Below, piece by piece: positions 8,367-16,223 of a stretch of DNA of 64,000 nt. The stretch's first letter is position 1. Every line of letters begins with the position of its first letter. A program made the translations under genes and the position numbers. Below the pieces are notes generated by a model. It saw only the letters and a list, made by a program, of their open reading frames with translations. It did no database searches and was not told where the DNA came from. The stretch is from Nitrososphaera sp. (GTDB lineage: Archaea; Thermoproteota; Nitrososphaeria; Nitrososphaerales; Nitrososphaeraceae), in the NCBI GenBank assembly GCA_039938515.1, contig JBDUUL010000024.1:1-64000 (forward strand). The letters are read 5' to 3'.

Positions 8367-8678
8367 ACATATTACATAGGTGATGGGTTCCATGATATAT
8401 TGCAATTAGACATTTGCGCAACATTGAGAAGACCCCAAGAGGTTTCCGGACACAGTCGTTCAAAGCAGCGTGCATCGTAAATTATGAAGACAGGTATTTA
8501 GAATGATTTCCCATTCAGCTGGCACAAAGCTAGATTGCACCCAAAACTGCTTATGATATTCGTTTCAATGTTATTGTAACAGTGCAGGCTGCATTTAAGC
8601 GTACTCTTAACATTAATCTTCACAAGCAGGTGCATACCACTATATACTTAAATATTTGCTCCATTTAACTCGCCAGAA

Positions 8679-8912
8679 GTGTATGTCCTCAAGTTGCAGA
8701 GGAAAATAGAGGTCAGAAGAGAGCGCATATTGCAGGTGCTCCCTGGAAAACAATTAGACGGGAAGACCATGGTAGAAGTTTTGTCAGCACTCAACCATGA
8801 CTATTCTTTAGCTACAATCAGAACGGACCTCATGGCACTAATGGAAAGAGGAGAAATCTCTTGTGATGATAAAAGAAAACCGACCATATGGTGGAGGGCT
8901 AGGCAAAAATGA
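8679..8912 (+). CDS. Small winged-helix-like protein
   Basis: The 77-residue product starts at GTG about 28 nt after CTATATACTTAAATA, so it is probably leaderless. The sequence ILQVLPGKQLDGKTMVEVLS, then SLATIRTDLMALMERGEIS, fits helix-turn-helix plus wing: a recognition helix following 'SLATIRTDL' and a hairpin at the end. It overlaps the next gene by 4 nt (ATGA), so the two are translationally coupled. It is likely the regulator or a partner of the DCD-like and TS-like genes. The fold is inferred. Confidence 0.55.
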   Translation: MYVLKLQRKIEVRRERILQVLPGKQLDGKTMVEVLSALNHDYSLATIRTDLMALMERGEISCDDKRKPTIWWRARQK

Positions 8913-9673
8913 ATACAGAACCTGCAACCCAAGACAATCATCCGGATGTTAAAGGAGTACTTCTATCAGATGAAATCGAATACTGTGTTGAAAATTATGA
9001 TTTAATTAGACCATTCGAAATTCGCAACTTACGTCCAGCGAGCTATGATTTCACAATCGGCGACGTATACAAGAAAGGTGGCAGAGAGTATACTCTAGAT
9101 GCACAAAATCGTACTCTCGAGATCAAGCCGCACGAAGCAGTCGTGGTTTCTACAAGAGAATCATTGAACATGCCAAGATTTTTGGTTGGTCGATGGAATC
9201 CCAAAGTAAAAAAAATCTTTCAGGGACTCGTATGGGTCGGAGGAGTGCATATTGATCCTGGTTGGACGGGACCGTTATGGTGTCCTGTGTATAACTTATC
9301 ACGTGAGACTATCTGGTTGAACCGCGGCGACACCTTCGCTTCAATAGATTTTGAGAAGACATCAGAGTATCACGAAGGATTGAGTCAACCTTATCCCTCA
9401 GGTAAGAGACCTGAGTTAACTCATCCTGGAAGCGGGCTTGAAATCGTTCGTGATGAAGTGAAGAGTTTCCCAAAAAGATTAGAAATGTTCCAGACTACTA
9501 ATTTTGCCATACTGGCAATAATCGTCGCTGCACTATCCGTCATCGCTGTCGCGCCTGACGGGAAGATGCCAAATTTTCAATATGATCAATTGAGTACTGG
9601 TATAAGCATTGGTGCACTATTTCTTTCTGTGATGGCATTAGTTGCGTCGTATATCAGAACTAGGAGGGATTGA
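8909..9673 (+). CDS. dCTP deaminase/dUTPase-fold protein fused to two C-terminal membrane helices
   Basis: The product has 254 residues. The N-terminal 170 follow the trimeric DCD/dUTPase fold: LRPASYDFTIGD, the equivalent of PxSxDLxLG, then VHIDPGWTGPLWCPVYNLS. The C-terminus has two hydrophobic helices (about 192-212 and 229-248) ending in RTRRD, so the domain is tethered to the membrane. Aligned by eye to E. coli Dcd, catalytic Ser111, Arg115 and Glu138 correspond to K99, I103 and P126, so deaminase chemistry is unlikely by the known mechanism. It may bind or sense nucleotides. It is coupled to the upstream winged-helix gene; the thymidylate-synthase-like gene starts 4 nt after its stop. 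Confidence 0.65.
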   Translation: MNTEPATQDNHPDVKGVLLSDEIEYCVENYDLIRPFEIRNLRPASYDFTIGDVYKKGGREYTLDAQNRTLEIKPHEAVVVSTRESLNMPRFLVGRWNPKVKKIFQGLVWVGGVHIDPGWTGPLWCPVYNLSRETIWLNRGDTFASIDFEKTSEYHEGLSQPYPSGKRPELTHPGSGLEIVRDEVKSFPKRLEMFQTTNFAILAIIVAALSVIAVAPDGKMPNFQYDQLSTGISIGALFLSVMALVASYIRTRRD

Positions 9674-9677
9674 CATT

Positions 9678-10700
9678 ATGATTGCAGAAACTAAGGAGAG
9701 CGATTTGGATTCCATCTATGTTAAAGTACTAAAAGACATTCAGAAAAATGGTGAGACAGTCGAAGCGATAACTGATGCATTTTCAGTGGGATCAAAGTTC
9801 GGTGAAACTGCTAGATCGACACGCGAATTAATTGCCTACAAATTCATCCTTAGTGATCCTAGAGCAAGATTGCTTTACAATGAAGCGCGACAGTTTGACT
9901 TAACTTTTGCCTTCGCGCAATTTTTATGGAACATTTCTGGATCTGATCAACTGAGCGCGATCTCGTTTTACAATGGTAAGGGGATTGATTTTTCTGATGA
10001 CGGAAAAACCATTTGTGGTAGTTCCTACGGAAAGCGCTTGTTCAAGACCCCGACAGATAGAAGCCAAATAGAATCTATTGTAAGTAGACTGAAACATGAT
10101 CCTACATCAAGAAGGACATTTGCAACAATCTTCCAGCCTTCAGACAATGTCACAATGACTAGAGACGTGCCTTGCCCTATTGGAGTGCAATATCTGATAC
10201 GCGATGATAAATTACATGCCATTACTTTCATGAGATCCAACTCGGCGGCATTTGTCCTGCCATACAATGTGTTCTTTTTCACTATGGTGCAGGAACTAAT
10301 CGCTCTGGAAGTAGGTGTGGAATTGGGCGAGTATATTCATATGTGTGGCTCCTTGCATTATTACGACGACGAGACTCGCCTAGTGGAGCATGCTTTATCC
10401 TGCGAAGTGCCGAGCAGGAATCCAATGAAACCAATGCCAAAGTTTACAGATAGAGAATATCTGAGCAGCCTTACTTCATTTGACTCTGATCTTAGAGAAG
10501 CTGTAGAAAATTCCAGATTTAATGCTGATCAATGGATTGAGCGCGCAAAGAAATTTGATCCTTACTGGAGCCAGGTTGCGCTCCTCTTTGTCTATCATGC
10601 CCTCAGAAAGACCAAACAAGATGACATTATTCCGTCGCTTGCCCATGAACTGAATCACGAATATCTCTTCTTCTTGGAGGAACTAAAAATAAGACACTAG
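9678..10700 (+). CDS. Thymidylate synthase/hydroxymethylase-like protein
   Basis: The 340-residue protein starts at ATG 9678, with a strong AGGAGG 10 nt upstream; the longer TTG frame is less likely. Family motifs are in order: GSSYGKRLF, DPTSRR, DVPCPIGVQY with the nucleophilic Cys (C166), FMRSNSAAFVLPYN and GSLHYYDD. Asn197 (PYN) matches the Asn that selects uracil in thymidylate synthase; dCMP hydroxymethylases have Asp there. However, the positions of E. coli Glu58 and Asp169 read Q81 and S189. It is therefore a divergent member that probably acts on or binds dUMP. A C-terminal extension of about 80 residues is unassigned. It forms an operon with the DCD-like gene. Confidence 0.7.
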   Translation: MIAETKESDLDSIYVKVLKDIQKNGETVEAITDAFSVGSKFGETARSTRELIAYKFILSDPRARLLYNEARQFDLTFAFAQFLWNISGSDQLSAISFYNGKGIDFSDDGKTICGSSYGKRLFKTPTDRSQIESIVSRLKHDPTSRRTFATIFQPSDNVTMTRDVPCPIGVQYLIRDDKLHAITFMRSNSAAFVLPYNVFFFTMVQELIALEVGVELGEYIHMCGSLHYYDDETRLVEHALSCEVPSRNPMKPMPKFTDREYLSSLTSFDSDLREAVENSRFNADQWIERAKKFDPYWSQVALLFVYHALRKTKQDDIIPSLAHELNHEYLFFLEELKIRH

Positions 10701-10703
10701 AAG

Positions 10704-10810
10704 TCATCTCATAAATGGTCGTTACGAAGGGCAGCGTCGCAAGAGCCAAAAATCATGGTTGACTTTACGGTGAAATCGATAGTTGACTTTTCTTAATATT
10801 TATGAGATGA
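10704..10810. repeat. 13-bp perfect inverted repeat between convergent operons
   Basis: TCATCTCATAAAT (10704-10716) is exactly inverted at 10798-10810. The inner 81 nt contain GTTGACTTT twice. It may be a bidirectional terminator, a regulatory RNA or a small non-autonomous insert; no target-site duplication is evident. Confidence 0.6.
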
Positions 10811-10833
10811 GTTCTAGTTAAAGGATCACTTCC

Positions 10834-11439
10834 CTATTCCCATTGAAATTGAGATGTAATGTCCTTAATGGCCGTATCCGTGGTAATATCTATATCAGTT
10901 GTATTGATCTCGATAATAGGGCACGATTTCCACTCTCCCACGAACTTATTGAAAGCAGTTTGCAAATCATTCAGATAATCCATGCTTATGGTTTGCTCGG
11001 CATCTCGATTTCTTCCTTTAATTCTGCGATTTAAAGTGTCGATGTCAGCACGTAAAAAAATTAACAAATCTGGTTGGTGCAGCTCTCCGCGCCGTGAATC
11101 AAGTATCTGTTCCAAGAGGGCGTATTCATTGATGTCTATATACCCGCGACTAAGCATCACATTAGAGTAGACACCGTTGTGTTCATTTATAACATAATCT
11201 TGACACACTACTTGCGTTGAGAAATCTAGCTCTGCATGCCGGAGGATGCTTTGCATGAGTATGTAAACCTGATTTTGAAACGCATAATTTCCTTTTTCTT
11301 GATAGTATCTCTTCAGGAATGGACTTTTGTGTGCCTGCGAATAATTTGGAATCCATTTGAAAATACCGCATAGCCTTTGACATAAAGTTGTAGTTCCGGC
11401 ACCGATGTTGCCAGTAATGTTTACAAATTTCTGCATCAT
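10834..11439 (-). CDS. Deoxynucleoside-kinase-like P-loop protein with altered Walker A
   Basis: The 201-residue product has the length and layout of the dNK/dGK family: a GNIGAG P-loop at residues 10-15, FLKRYYQE...FQNQVYILMQSI, LLIFLRADIDTLNRRI and a lid RRIKGRNRDAEQ. The Walker A Lys is replaced by Thr (GNIGAGTTTL, T16), and the usual catalytic E-P segment after strand 2 reads PNYSQAH. Kinase activity by the standard mechanism is therefore doubtful. The ATG overlaps the end of the methyltransferase gene by 4 nt, so the three minus-strand genes 12997-10834 form an operon. Confidence 0.65.
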   Translation of the reverse strand: MMQKFVNITGNIGAGTTTLCQRLCGIFKWIPNYSQAHKSPFLKRYYQEKGNYAFQNQVYILMQSILRHAELDFSTQVVCQDYVINEHNGVYSNVMLSRGYIDINEYALLEQILDSRRGELHQPDLLIFLRADIDTLNRRIKGRNRDAEQTISMDYLNDLQTAFNKFVGEWKSCPIIEINTTDIDITTDTAIKDITSQFQWE

Positions 11440-12401
11440 TTTTTCACTGCTTCAAGAATCCAATTTAGGGTATTAAACTTCCTCCAACGAGGCCTGCTAA
11501 ATCCAACAGAAAGAACTAAGTCTCTAAGCTGATGTTTATTCCACACATGACCATCACGGGTGCAAATTAGCATATTAAGATCGAACAGATTAGCCATCTG
11601 AGAACCTTTTATCCACTCGTTAATTATGATTTTACCATTACGATGTAATGCGTCAAAGGTTTTTGAAGCAAGCTGTCTCGCTTCATTTCTACTTTTGCCA
11701 TGTAAGACGTTGCTAATCAAAGCTACGTTAAAATCATTTGGCCATTTGGATAAGAGTAGGTCCCCCGGAATCACAGAGATTCTCTGTTCAAGGTGATATT
11801 CTTTTATTACTTTTCTTGTGAGCAGAGCAATCTCAGTTCTGTCAATAATTGTAGCATTCAGTGATGGGTTATCAATTGCAGCCAATATAGTATAATGCCC
11901 TAGGCCTCCACCAACATCAAGAAGTTTAATCTTTCCTCGTAGGTTAACCACATCTTGCAACTTTCTATATTGGAGCAAATACAATTCCATCAAACCATAA
12001 GCATAACTTGCTACGTTCAAATCATGTGTATTCTTGAGAATCGGAGCATCAGTTCTGATTGATTCTGATAAGCTTGCCCATGATCGGAATAGATTCTTGT
12101 GATGCGCTGTCCAATTCCTAATCTTTCCGTTAATTCCAAAGCATTCGATCCCTAATCTGGTAGGTCTATATCTAATTCTGGAACCGGATGCTGGAGATCC
12201 CTTCACCAATCCTAAATCTTTCAGAGCAAGTAAAAGCCGTTCAATGCCACGTTCGGAAACTTTTAGTCTGAGAGAGAGTTCTTCGGAGTTGCTTTGTTCA
12301 TGCTCAAGAAGTGGAATAATTTCCAACTCATTAGCCGCCATTATTACTTGTGCTTGTTCATACTTTTCAATGAGTTGCATTACATCAGATATTTTTTTCA
12401 C
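11436..12401 (-). CDS. O-methyltransferase with N-terminal winged helix (ASMT-like)
   Basis: The 321-residue protein starts at GTG. An N-terminal winged-helix dimerisation domain (about 1-85, SNSEELSLRLKVSERGIERLL) precedes a Rossmann methyltransferase whose SAM motif is intact (LLDVGGGLGHYTILAAID, about 160). VALISNVLHGKSRNEARQ is the family's motif after strand 4. The layout matches the acetylserotonin/polyketide O-methyltransferase group that methylates small molecules. The chromosomal protein at 52936-53925 has the same architecture. It lies between the UDG-like and kinase-like genes; the substrate is unknown. Confidence 0.75.
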   Translation of the reverse strand: MKKISDVMQLIEKYEQAQVIMAANELEIIPLLEHEQSNSEELSLRLKVSERGIERLLLALKDLGLVKGSPASGSRIRYRPTRLGIECFGINGKIRNWTAHHKNLFRSWASLSESIRTDAPILKNTHDLNVASYAYGLMELYLLQYRKLQDVVNLRGKIKLLDVGGGLGHYTILAAIDNPSLNATIIDRTEIALLTRKVIKEYHLEQRISVIPGDLLLSKWPNDFNVALISNVLHGKSRNEARQLASKTFDALHRNGKIIINEWIKGSQMANLFDLNMLICTRDGHVWNKHQLRDLVLSVGFSRPRWRKFNTLNWILEAVKK

Positions 12402-12421
12402 ACTGATCGGCCGTGCCCCAC

Positions 12422-12997
12422 TTACTTGTTTTCGCTAATTAATATTCTAACTAGATCGTTTGTGTAGTTGGCGACGATCACTTTTCCTTGTTTCATAATG
12501 TATGAAGGATGATACATAGGATAAACAGTACGGCCCTTCGATTGTACACTCTTTCCAACAGAGCTTGGCCAAGCATCACTCCCTAGGATACTAATGATTG
12601 CATCCTGCCCGAGTGGGATTATTATAGCTGGATCAACCAGATTGATTTCCTGCGACATGAAATGTGCACAATTCATGATTTCATGTGGGAGCGATTTTCG
12701 ATTATCCGGGGTATGACAATGTACTACATTCGTTATGAATACATCAGCTTTTTGCAAACCTGCGATCCTAAAGGCATTATCCAATAGGCGGCCCGATCCA
12801 CCAGTAAATGGAATTTGTGTGCGCATACATGGTCTGCATAAACTCTGGCCTATTATCATGACCTTTGATTTCAAACTTCCATATCCAGGAGAATTTTCTG
12901 TTATACCTTTAATGTTTAGCCCAAGACATTTCTGACACCGCTTGATGTCTGTTACTAGAGCATCAAACCTTAGTTGCTTTGAAATTAGGCCTGTCAT
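12422..12997 (-). CDS. Family-4-like uracil-DNA glycosylase with divergent motif 1
   Basis: The 191-residue product carries the Fe-S cluster pattern of family 4 UDGs: C21-x2-C24, then VFITNVVHCHTPDNR, and MNCAHFM. It also has the conserved PAIIIPLGQDAI strand and the C-terminal MYHPSYIM motif (HPS). The first catalytic motif, normally GE(A/G)PG, reads IGQSLCRPC, with extra cysteines. PFTGGSGRLLDNAF is conserved. Either substrate or activity has shifted. It is the first gene of the minus-strand operon, 20 nt before the methyltransferase. A CTTAATTC box lies about 35 nt upstream. Confidence 0.7.
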   Translation of the reverse strand: MTGLISKQLRFDALVTDIKRCQKCLGLNIKGITENSPGYGSLKSKVMIIGQSLCRPCMRTQIPFTGGSGRLLDNAFRIAGLQKADVFITNVVHCHTPDNRKSLPHEIMNCAHFMSQEINLVDPAIIIPLGQDAIISILGSDAWPSSVGKSVQSKGRTVYPMYHPSYIMKQGKVIVANYTNDLVRILISENK

Positions 12998-13360
12998 ACA
13001 GGTGAAAATGGATGAGCATTTCCTAGTGAATTAAGATTGCGTCGATTTTCATACGTCCCCAAGCTTGCAATCTTAGAGAAAGTTACCGAGGGCTTCTGCC
13101 AGGGAATTTGATGTTGTTTATAATTCTTCTAAGGAGCGATATAGAAGTATTCAATGGTGGACAGATTCTCGCATACACAATATGCTGACTATAGATGGTT
13201 GGCTCAAGGTAATTGGAGAGTCAGTAAGAGATCAGACTGCAGATCTGGCAGTTGACAGATTTAGGATTTCGCCAATTCGAACCCTTGTTGAATTACTGGT
13301 TCGCAACTAAGAAGATCCAAGTGACCTAATCTAGGAGGCATTCCGCGATGGTAATTCTAC
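12998..13360. other. Intergenic stretch with a doubtful 42-codon ORF
   Basis: A plus-strand frame at 13182-13310 (ATG to TAA) encodes MLTIDGWLKVIGES... ending LVELLVRN, an amphipathic 42-residue peptide. No ribosome-binding site or well-placed TATA box supports it. The left part holds the promoter of the UDG operon. Nothing else is recognised. Confidence 0.25.
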
Positions 13361-14827
13361 TTAAATTCCATCTCTCTTCTTAATTCTCTCCAAGAGCAAT
13401 GATGCAGGTTCATCATTTGGATCTTGTGCGACCAATTTGCCTGAAAACGCTTTCGTGAGGATAGAACCATCTATACTATAGGCTCTTCTTCTAACCTCAG
13501 TAACAGATCTCTCAATATCTTCTGCAAAATTCAAGATAACCTTTACCTTAGCTACTATCCTCTTCTGTTCTTCAAAAGGAGGGATAGGCACTACCAATTT
13601 TCTCATTGAACCAATATTGAAATGCGTTTGAGCAATACCGACTTTCCCGAAGTTGATTTGATCTCGAGCGTATGCTGAATTAATGTAGAATGAACCATAT
13701 TCTGAGAGTAGACAAGATAAAGGTCTCATAATTATAAGGTCTGAACAGTTAGCATCTTTCAAGGTGCCAGGAATGACACATGAAATTCCCACATTGCCTG
13801 ACCTTACTACTACTATGTTGCCGGGTTCAAGCTTTGACTTCGATAATTTATTATGGAAACTCTCAGAGATAAACTTCAAGTCAGTCGGATCAAAATAATT
13901 TTCCCTTACGTTCAGTGACCGAAGGAAAGGTATCCCATTTTCAACATACTCTTTCATCATCGGCCCAACATGTCCGACAGTTATGTCCCGACATAATTCC
14001 TCGAAAGTAGTCCATACCCAGCCAAGCGGTAATTTGGACAAGCCACTTGCTTCAACTTTCTTAGCATCATAGCATGCAGATTTGCCAACGTTCCTTCCAT
14101 CAGAATTATGCTTTATCGTTGTTGTTAAATGGTGCGCCCTTGTAGTACGGTTAAGCATTATTTCTGCGGGTACATCATTTGGGCTTTGAGGAACTAGCTG
14201 ACCTCTAAATGCAGATACCAGAACAGATTGTCTAATTCTCTTCATTATCCCCGGAACATTGTCTAAAGCATCACGCGCTGTCTTGCTATCACTAAAGAGC
14301 TCTTCTATTTTTGCAACTATGCGCCTCTGTTCATTAAGAGGTGGCATGGGAAATGGAATCGATGCTACGTCGTCCCTTCTTAACGAGGGTACGGTAGTAG
14401 CCCTACTGTACTGGCCCAATCTCACTGTTAACATGAAGTAATAGGCAAAGAGATTGTCGATACTTAGATCAAAACACTCCAATCCCATTATGTTATTGTC
14501 TACCAAAGACTCTTGCGCTAGAATCGCTCTCCTGTTCAGGGCAATAGCTGCTCCAATCTTGGCAAAGACTATAGCGCCTTTTTTCAGAGGTTTCGCGTTT
14601 AGACTTTTGCAGTCATCTTTGCTAACATAGTTGGCAGCCTGCGTAAGATACCTTTTTCCATTTAAGACGGCTTCTGAAATGTCTCCAACCTTAAAGAATG
14701 GAATTTGACCTTTCCTTCTTCCTTGGTACTCCAGAGGGAAGCCTGCCCCCGAAGCTATGCTGCAAACGCTTCCTACGTCGGCAAGAACCCAACCCTTCGG
14801 GAGACTCGGTATTGCTTGCGAGTTCAT
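13361..14827 (-). CDS. hsdS: Type I restriction-modification specificity subunit HsdS
   Basis: The 488-residue protein has two target-recognition domains. Each begins with the classic LPKGWVLADVGSV / LPLGWVWTTFEEL segment and ends with a conserved helical spacer (NEQRRIVAKIEELF at about 165; EEQKRIVAKVKVI at about 425), followed by FRGQLVPQSPNDVPAEIML / FSGKLVAQDPNDEPASLLL. This two-fold repeat is diagnostic: each half reads one part of a bipartite DNA target. It starts 4 nt after the hsdM stop and is the last gene of the R-M-S operon. Confidence 0.93.
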   Translation of the reverse strand: MNSQAIPSLPKGWVLADVGSVCSIASGAGFPLEYQGRRKGQIPFFKVGDISEAVLNGKRYLTQAANYVSKDDCKSLNAKPLKKGAIVFAKIGAAIALNRRAILAQESLVDNNIMGLECFDLSIDNLFAYYFMLTVRLGQYSRATTVPSLRRDDVASIPFPMPPLNEQRRIVAKIEELFSDSKTARDALDNVPGIMKRIRQSVLVSAFRGQLVPQSPNDVPAEIMLNRTTRAHHLTTTIKHNSDGRNVGKSACYDAKKVEASGLSKLPLGWVWTTFEELCRDITVGHVGPMMKEYVENGIPFLRSLNVRENYFDPTDLKFISESFHNKLSKSKLEPGNIVVVRSGNVGISCVIPGTLKDANCSDLIIMRPLSCLLSEYGSFYINSAYARDQINFGKVGIAQTHFNIGSMRKLVVPIPPFEEQKRIVAKVKVILNFAEDIERSVTEVRRRAYSIDGSILTKAFSGKLVAQDPNDEPASLLLERIKKRDGI

Positions 14828-14831
14828 TTAA

Positions 14832-16223
14832 TCACATCTTGGACTTTCCATTGCCAAGTTTGGAAACTAGATCATTCAATGAATTGAGCGCCGTTTCCAA
14901 GTGTGCAATAGCTTCATTAGCAAGCTCCGAGGGTTCCAGCAAATTACCAGAATCGCACGAACTGTCTTTTAGCCAGATGATATCAAGATTGTAGTCTCTG
15001 TTTTCAATCTCCTTCCTAGTAAATCGCTTAAACCTTTCAGATTCCTTCCGGGGCTTTTGGTTATAGCATTCTTCAAAGTCTCTAAAATAATCATCAGTTA
15101 ATGGGTGTCCTTTTGTAACTTTCTCGATATTTGTCCGAAGGTCGTAGATCCATGTTTCTTCAGTAGGCAAACCTTTCCTAAAGAACATGATGTTGGCTTT
15201 AACTCCGGTGGAATAGGGTGTGAACGTTCCTATCGGCAGTCGCAAGATCGTATGCAATTGGCAGTCTGTTAGCAACAGTTTTCGAATATCTTTTCCTGCG
15301 TTATCATCAAAAAAGACATTATCAGGTGCGACCATCGCTGCTCTACCTCCCGGATTTAGTATGTTTATTATGTGTTGGACAAAGTTCAATTGTTTGTTTG
15401 ATGTCTTAACAGTGAAATCTTCCCGTAAAGGAACTTCACCAGCACCTTTTGTGCCAAATGGCGGATTTGTCAAAATGCAGTCATATCTCCTGCTAGAGTG
15501 CCTTCCTTCGCTGAGAGAATCGCCATAAAAGATATCGGCCTCAATCTCGTGCAGATAGAGATTCATTAAGCCTAGCCTTCGGGTATCTAGCACGATTTCG
15601 CATCCAGAAAAGGTCTTTTTCAGTAGTCTGTTCATCTCTTCTCTTTTCAGCAGAGCACCTTCCTCTGTCTGGCGCATCGTCCATTCGTAAGCGCCTATGA
15701 GGAAGCCAGCAGTTCCCAATGCCGGATCATGTATAGTAAAGTCAGGTTTTTCCCGAATGTCTGGCTTCATGCACCTTACGACGCAACGTATTGCTTCCCG
15801 GGGTGTGAAGTATTGGCCTGCGCCTTTTTGCTCGGCTGCGTATTTTTGAAGCAATCCTTCATAGGCTTGAGCCTTGAGGTCGACATCAATTGTGGCCCAT
15901 TCTGTCTCGTCTATTACATTAATTAGCTTCTTAAGATTCACAGGCTCTCTAAACTTTGAAAGTGATCCAGCGAAGATGTCCCCAAGCACTCCGTTTTCCT
16001 TTGCCAACACTCTTAATAGCTCGTTGTAGTGGTCGAGCAACTCGGTTCCAGACCTATTCTTTAGCGACTTCCAATCAAAGCCGGTCGGAATGTCCACGCC
16101 CTTTTCGTCAACAAGTTTTAGAAAGAGTAGATAGGTTAGTTGCTCAATGTAATCGCCGTAGTTAATCCCGTCGTGCCGAAGGGTATTGCAAAAACCCCAG
16201 AGTTTTCCGATTACTTCTGACAT
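14832..16223 (-). CDS. hsdM: Type I restriction-modification methyltransferase HsdM
   Basis: The 463-residue N6-adenine methyltransferase has an N-terminal helical HsdM domain (LWGFCNTLRHDGINYGDYIE). QYFTPREAIRCVV, SAM motif I (HDPALGTAGFLIGAYEW) and catalytic motif IV NPPF in YDCILTNPPFGTKGAGE follow. It methylates host or element DNA at the site set by HsdS and is needed for restriction. Its start overlaps the hsdR end by 13 nt, so expression is coupled. All key motifs are intact. Confidence 0.94.
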   Translation of the reverse strand: MSEVIGKLWGFCNTLRHDGINYGDYIEQLTYLLFLKLVDEKGVDIPTGFDWKSLKNRSGTELLDHYNELLRVLAKENGVLGDIFAGSLSKFREPVNLKKLINVIDETEWATIDVDLKAQAYEGLLQKYAAEQKGAGQYFTPREAIRCVVRCMKPDIREKPDFTIHDPALGTAGFLIGAYEWTMRQTEEGALLKREEMNRLLKKTFSGCEIVLDTRRLGLMNLYLHEIEADIFYGDSLSEGRHSSRRYDCILTNPPFGTKGAGEVPLREDFTVKTSNKQLNFVQHIINILNPGGRAAMVAPDNVFFDDNAGKDIRKLLLTDCQLHTILRLPIGTFTPYSTGVKANIMFFRKGLPTEETWIYDLRTNIEKVTKGHPLTDDYFRDFEECYNQKPRKESERFKRFTRKEIENRDYNLDIIWLKDSSCDSGNLLEPSELANEAIAHLETALNSLNDLVSKLGNGKSKM

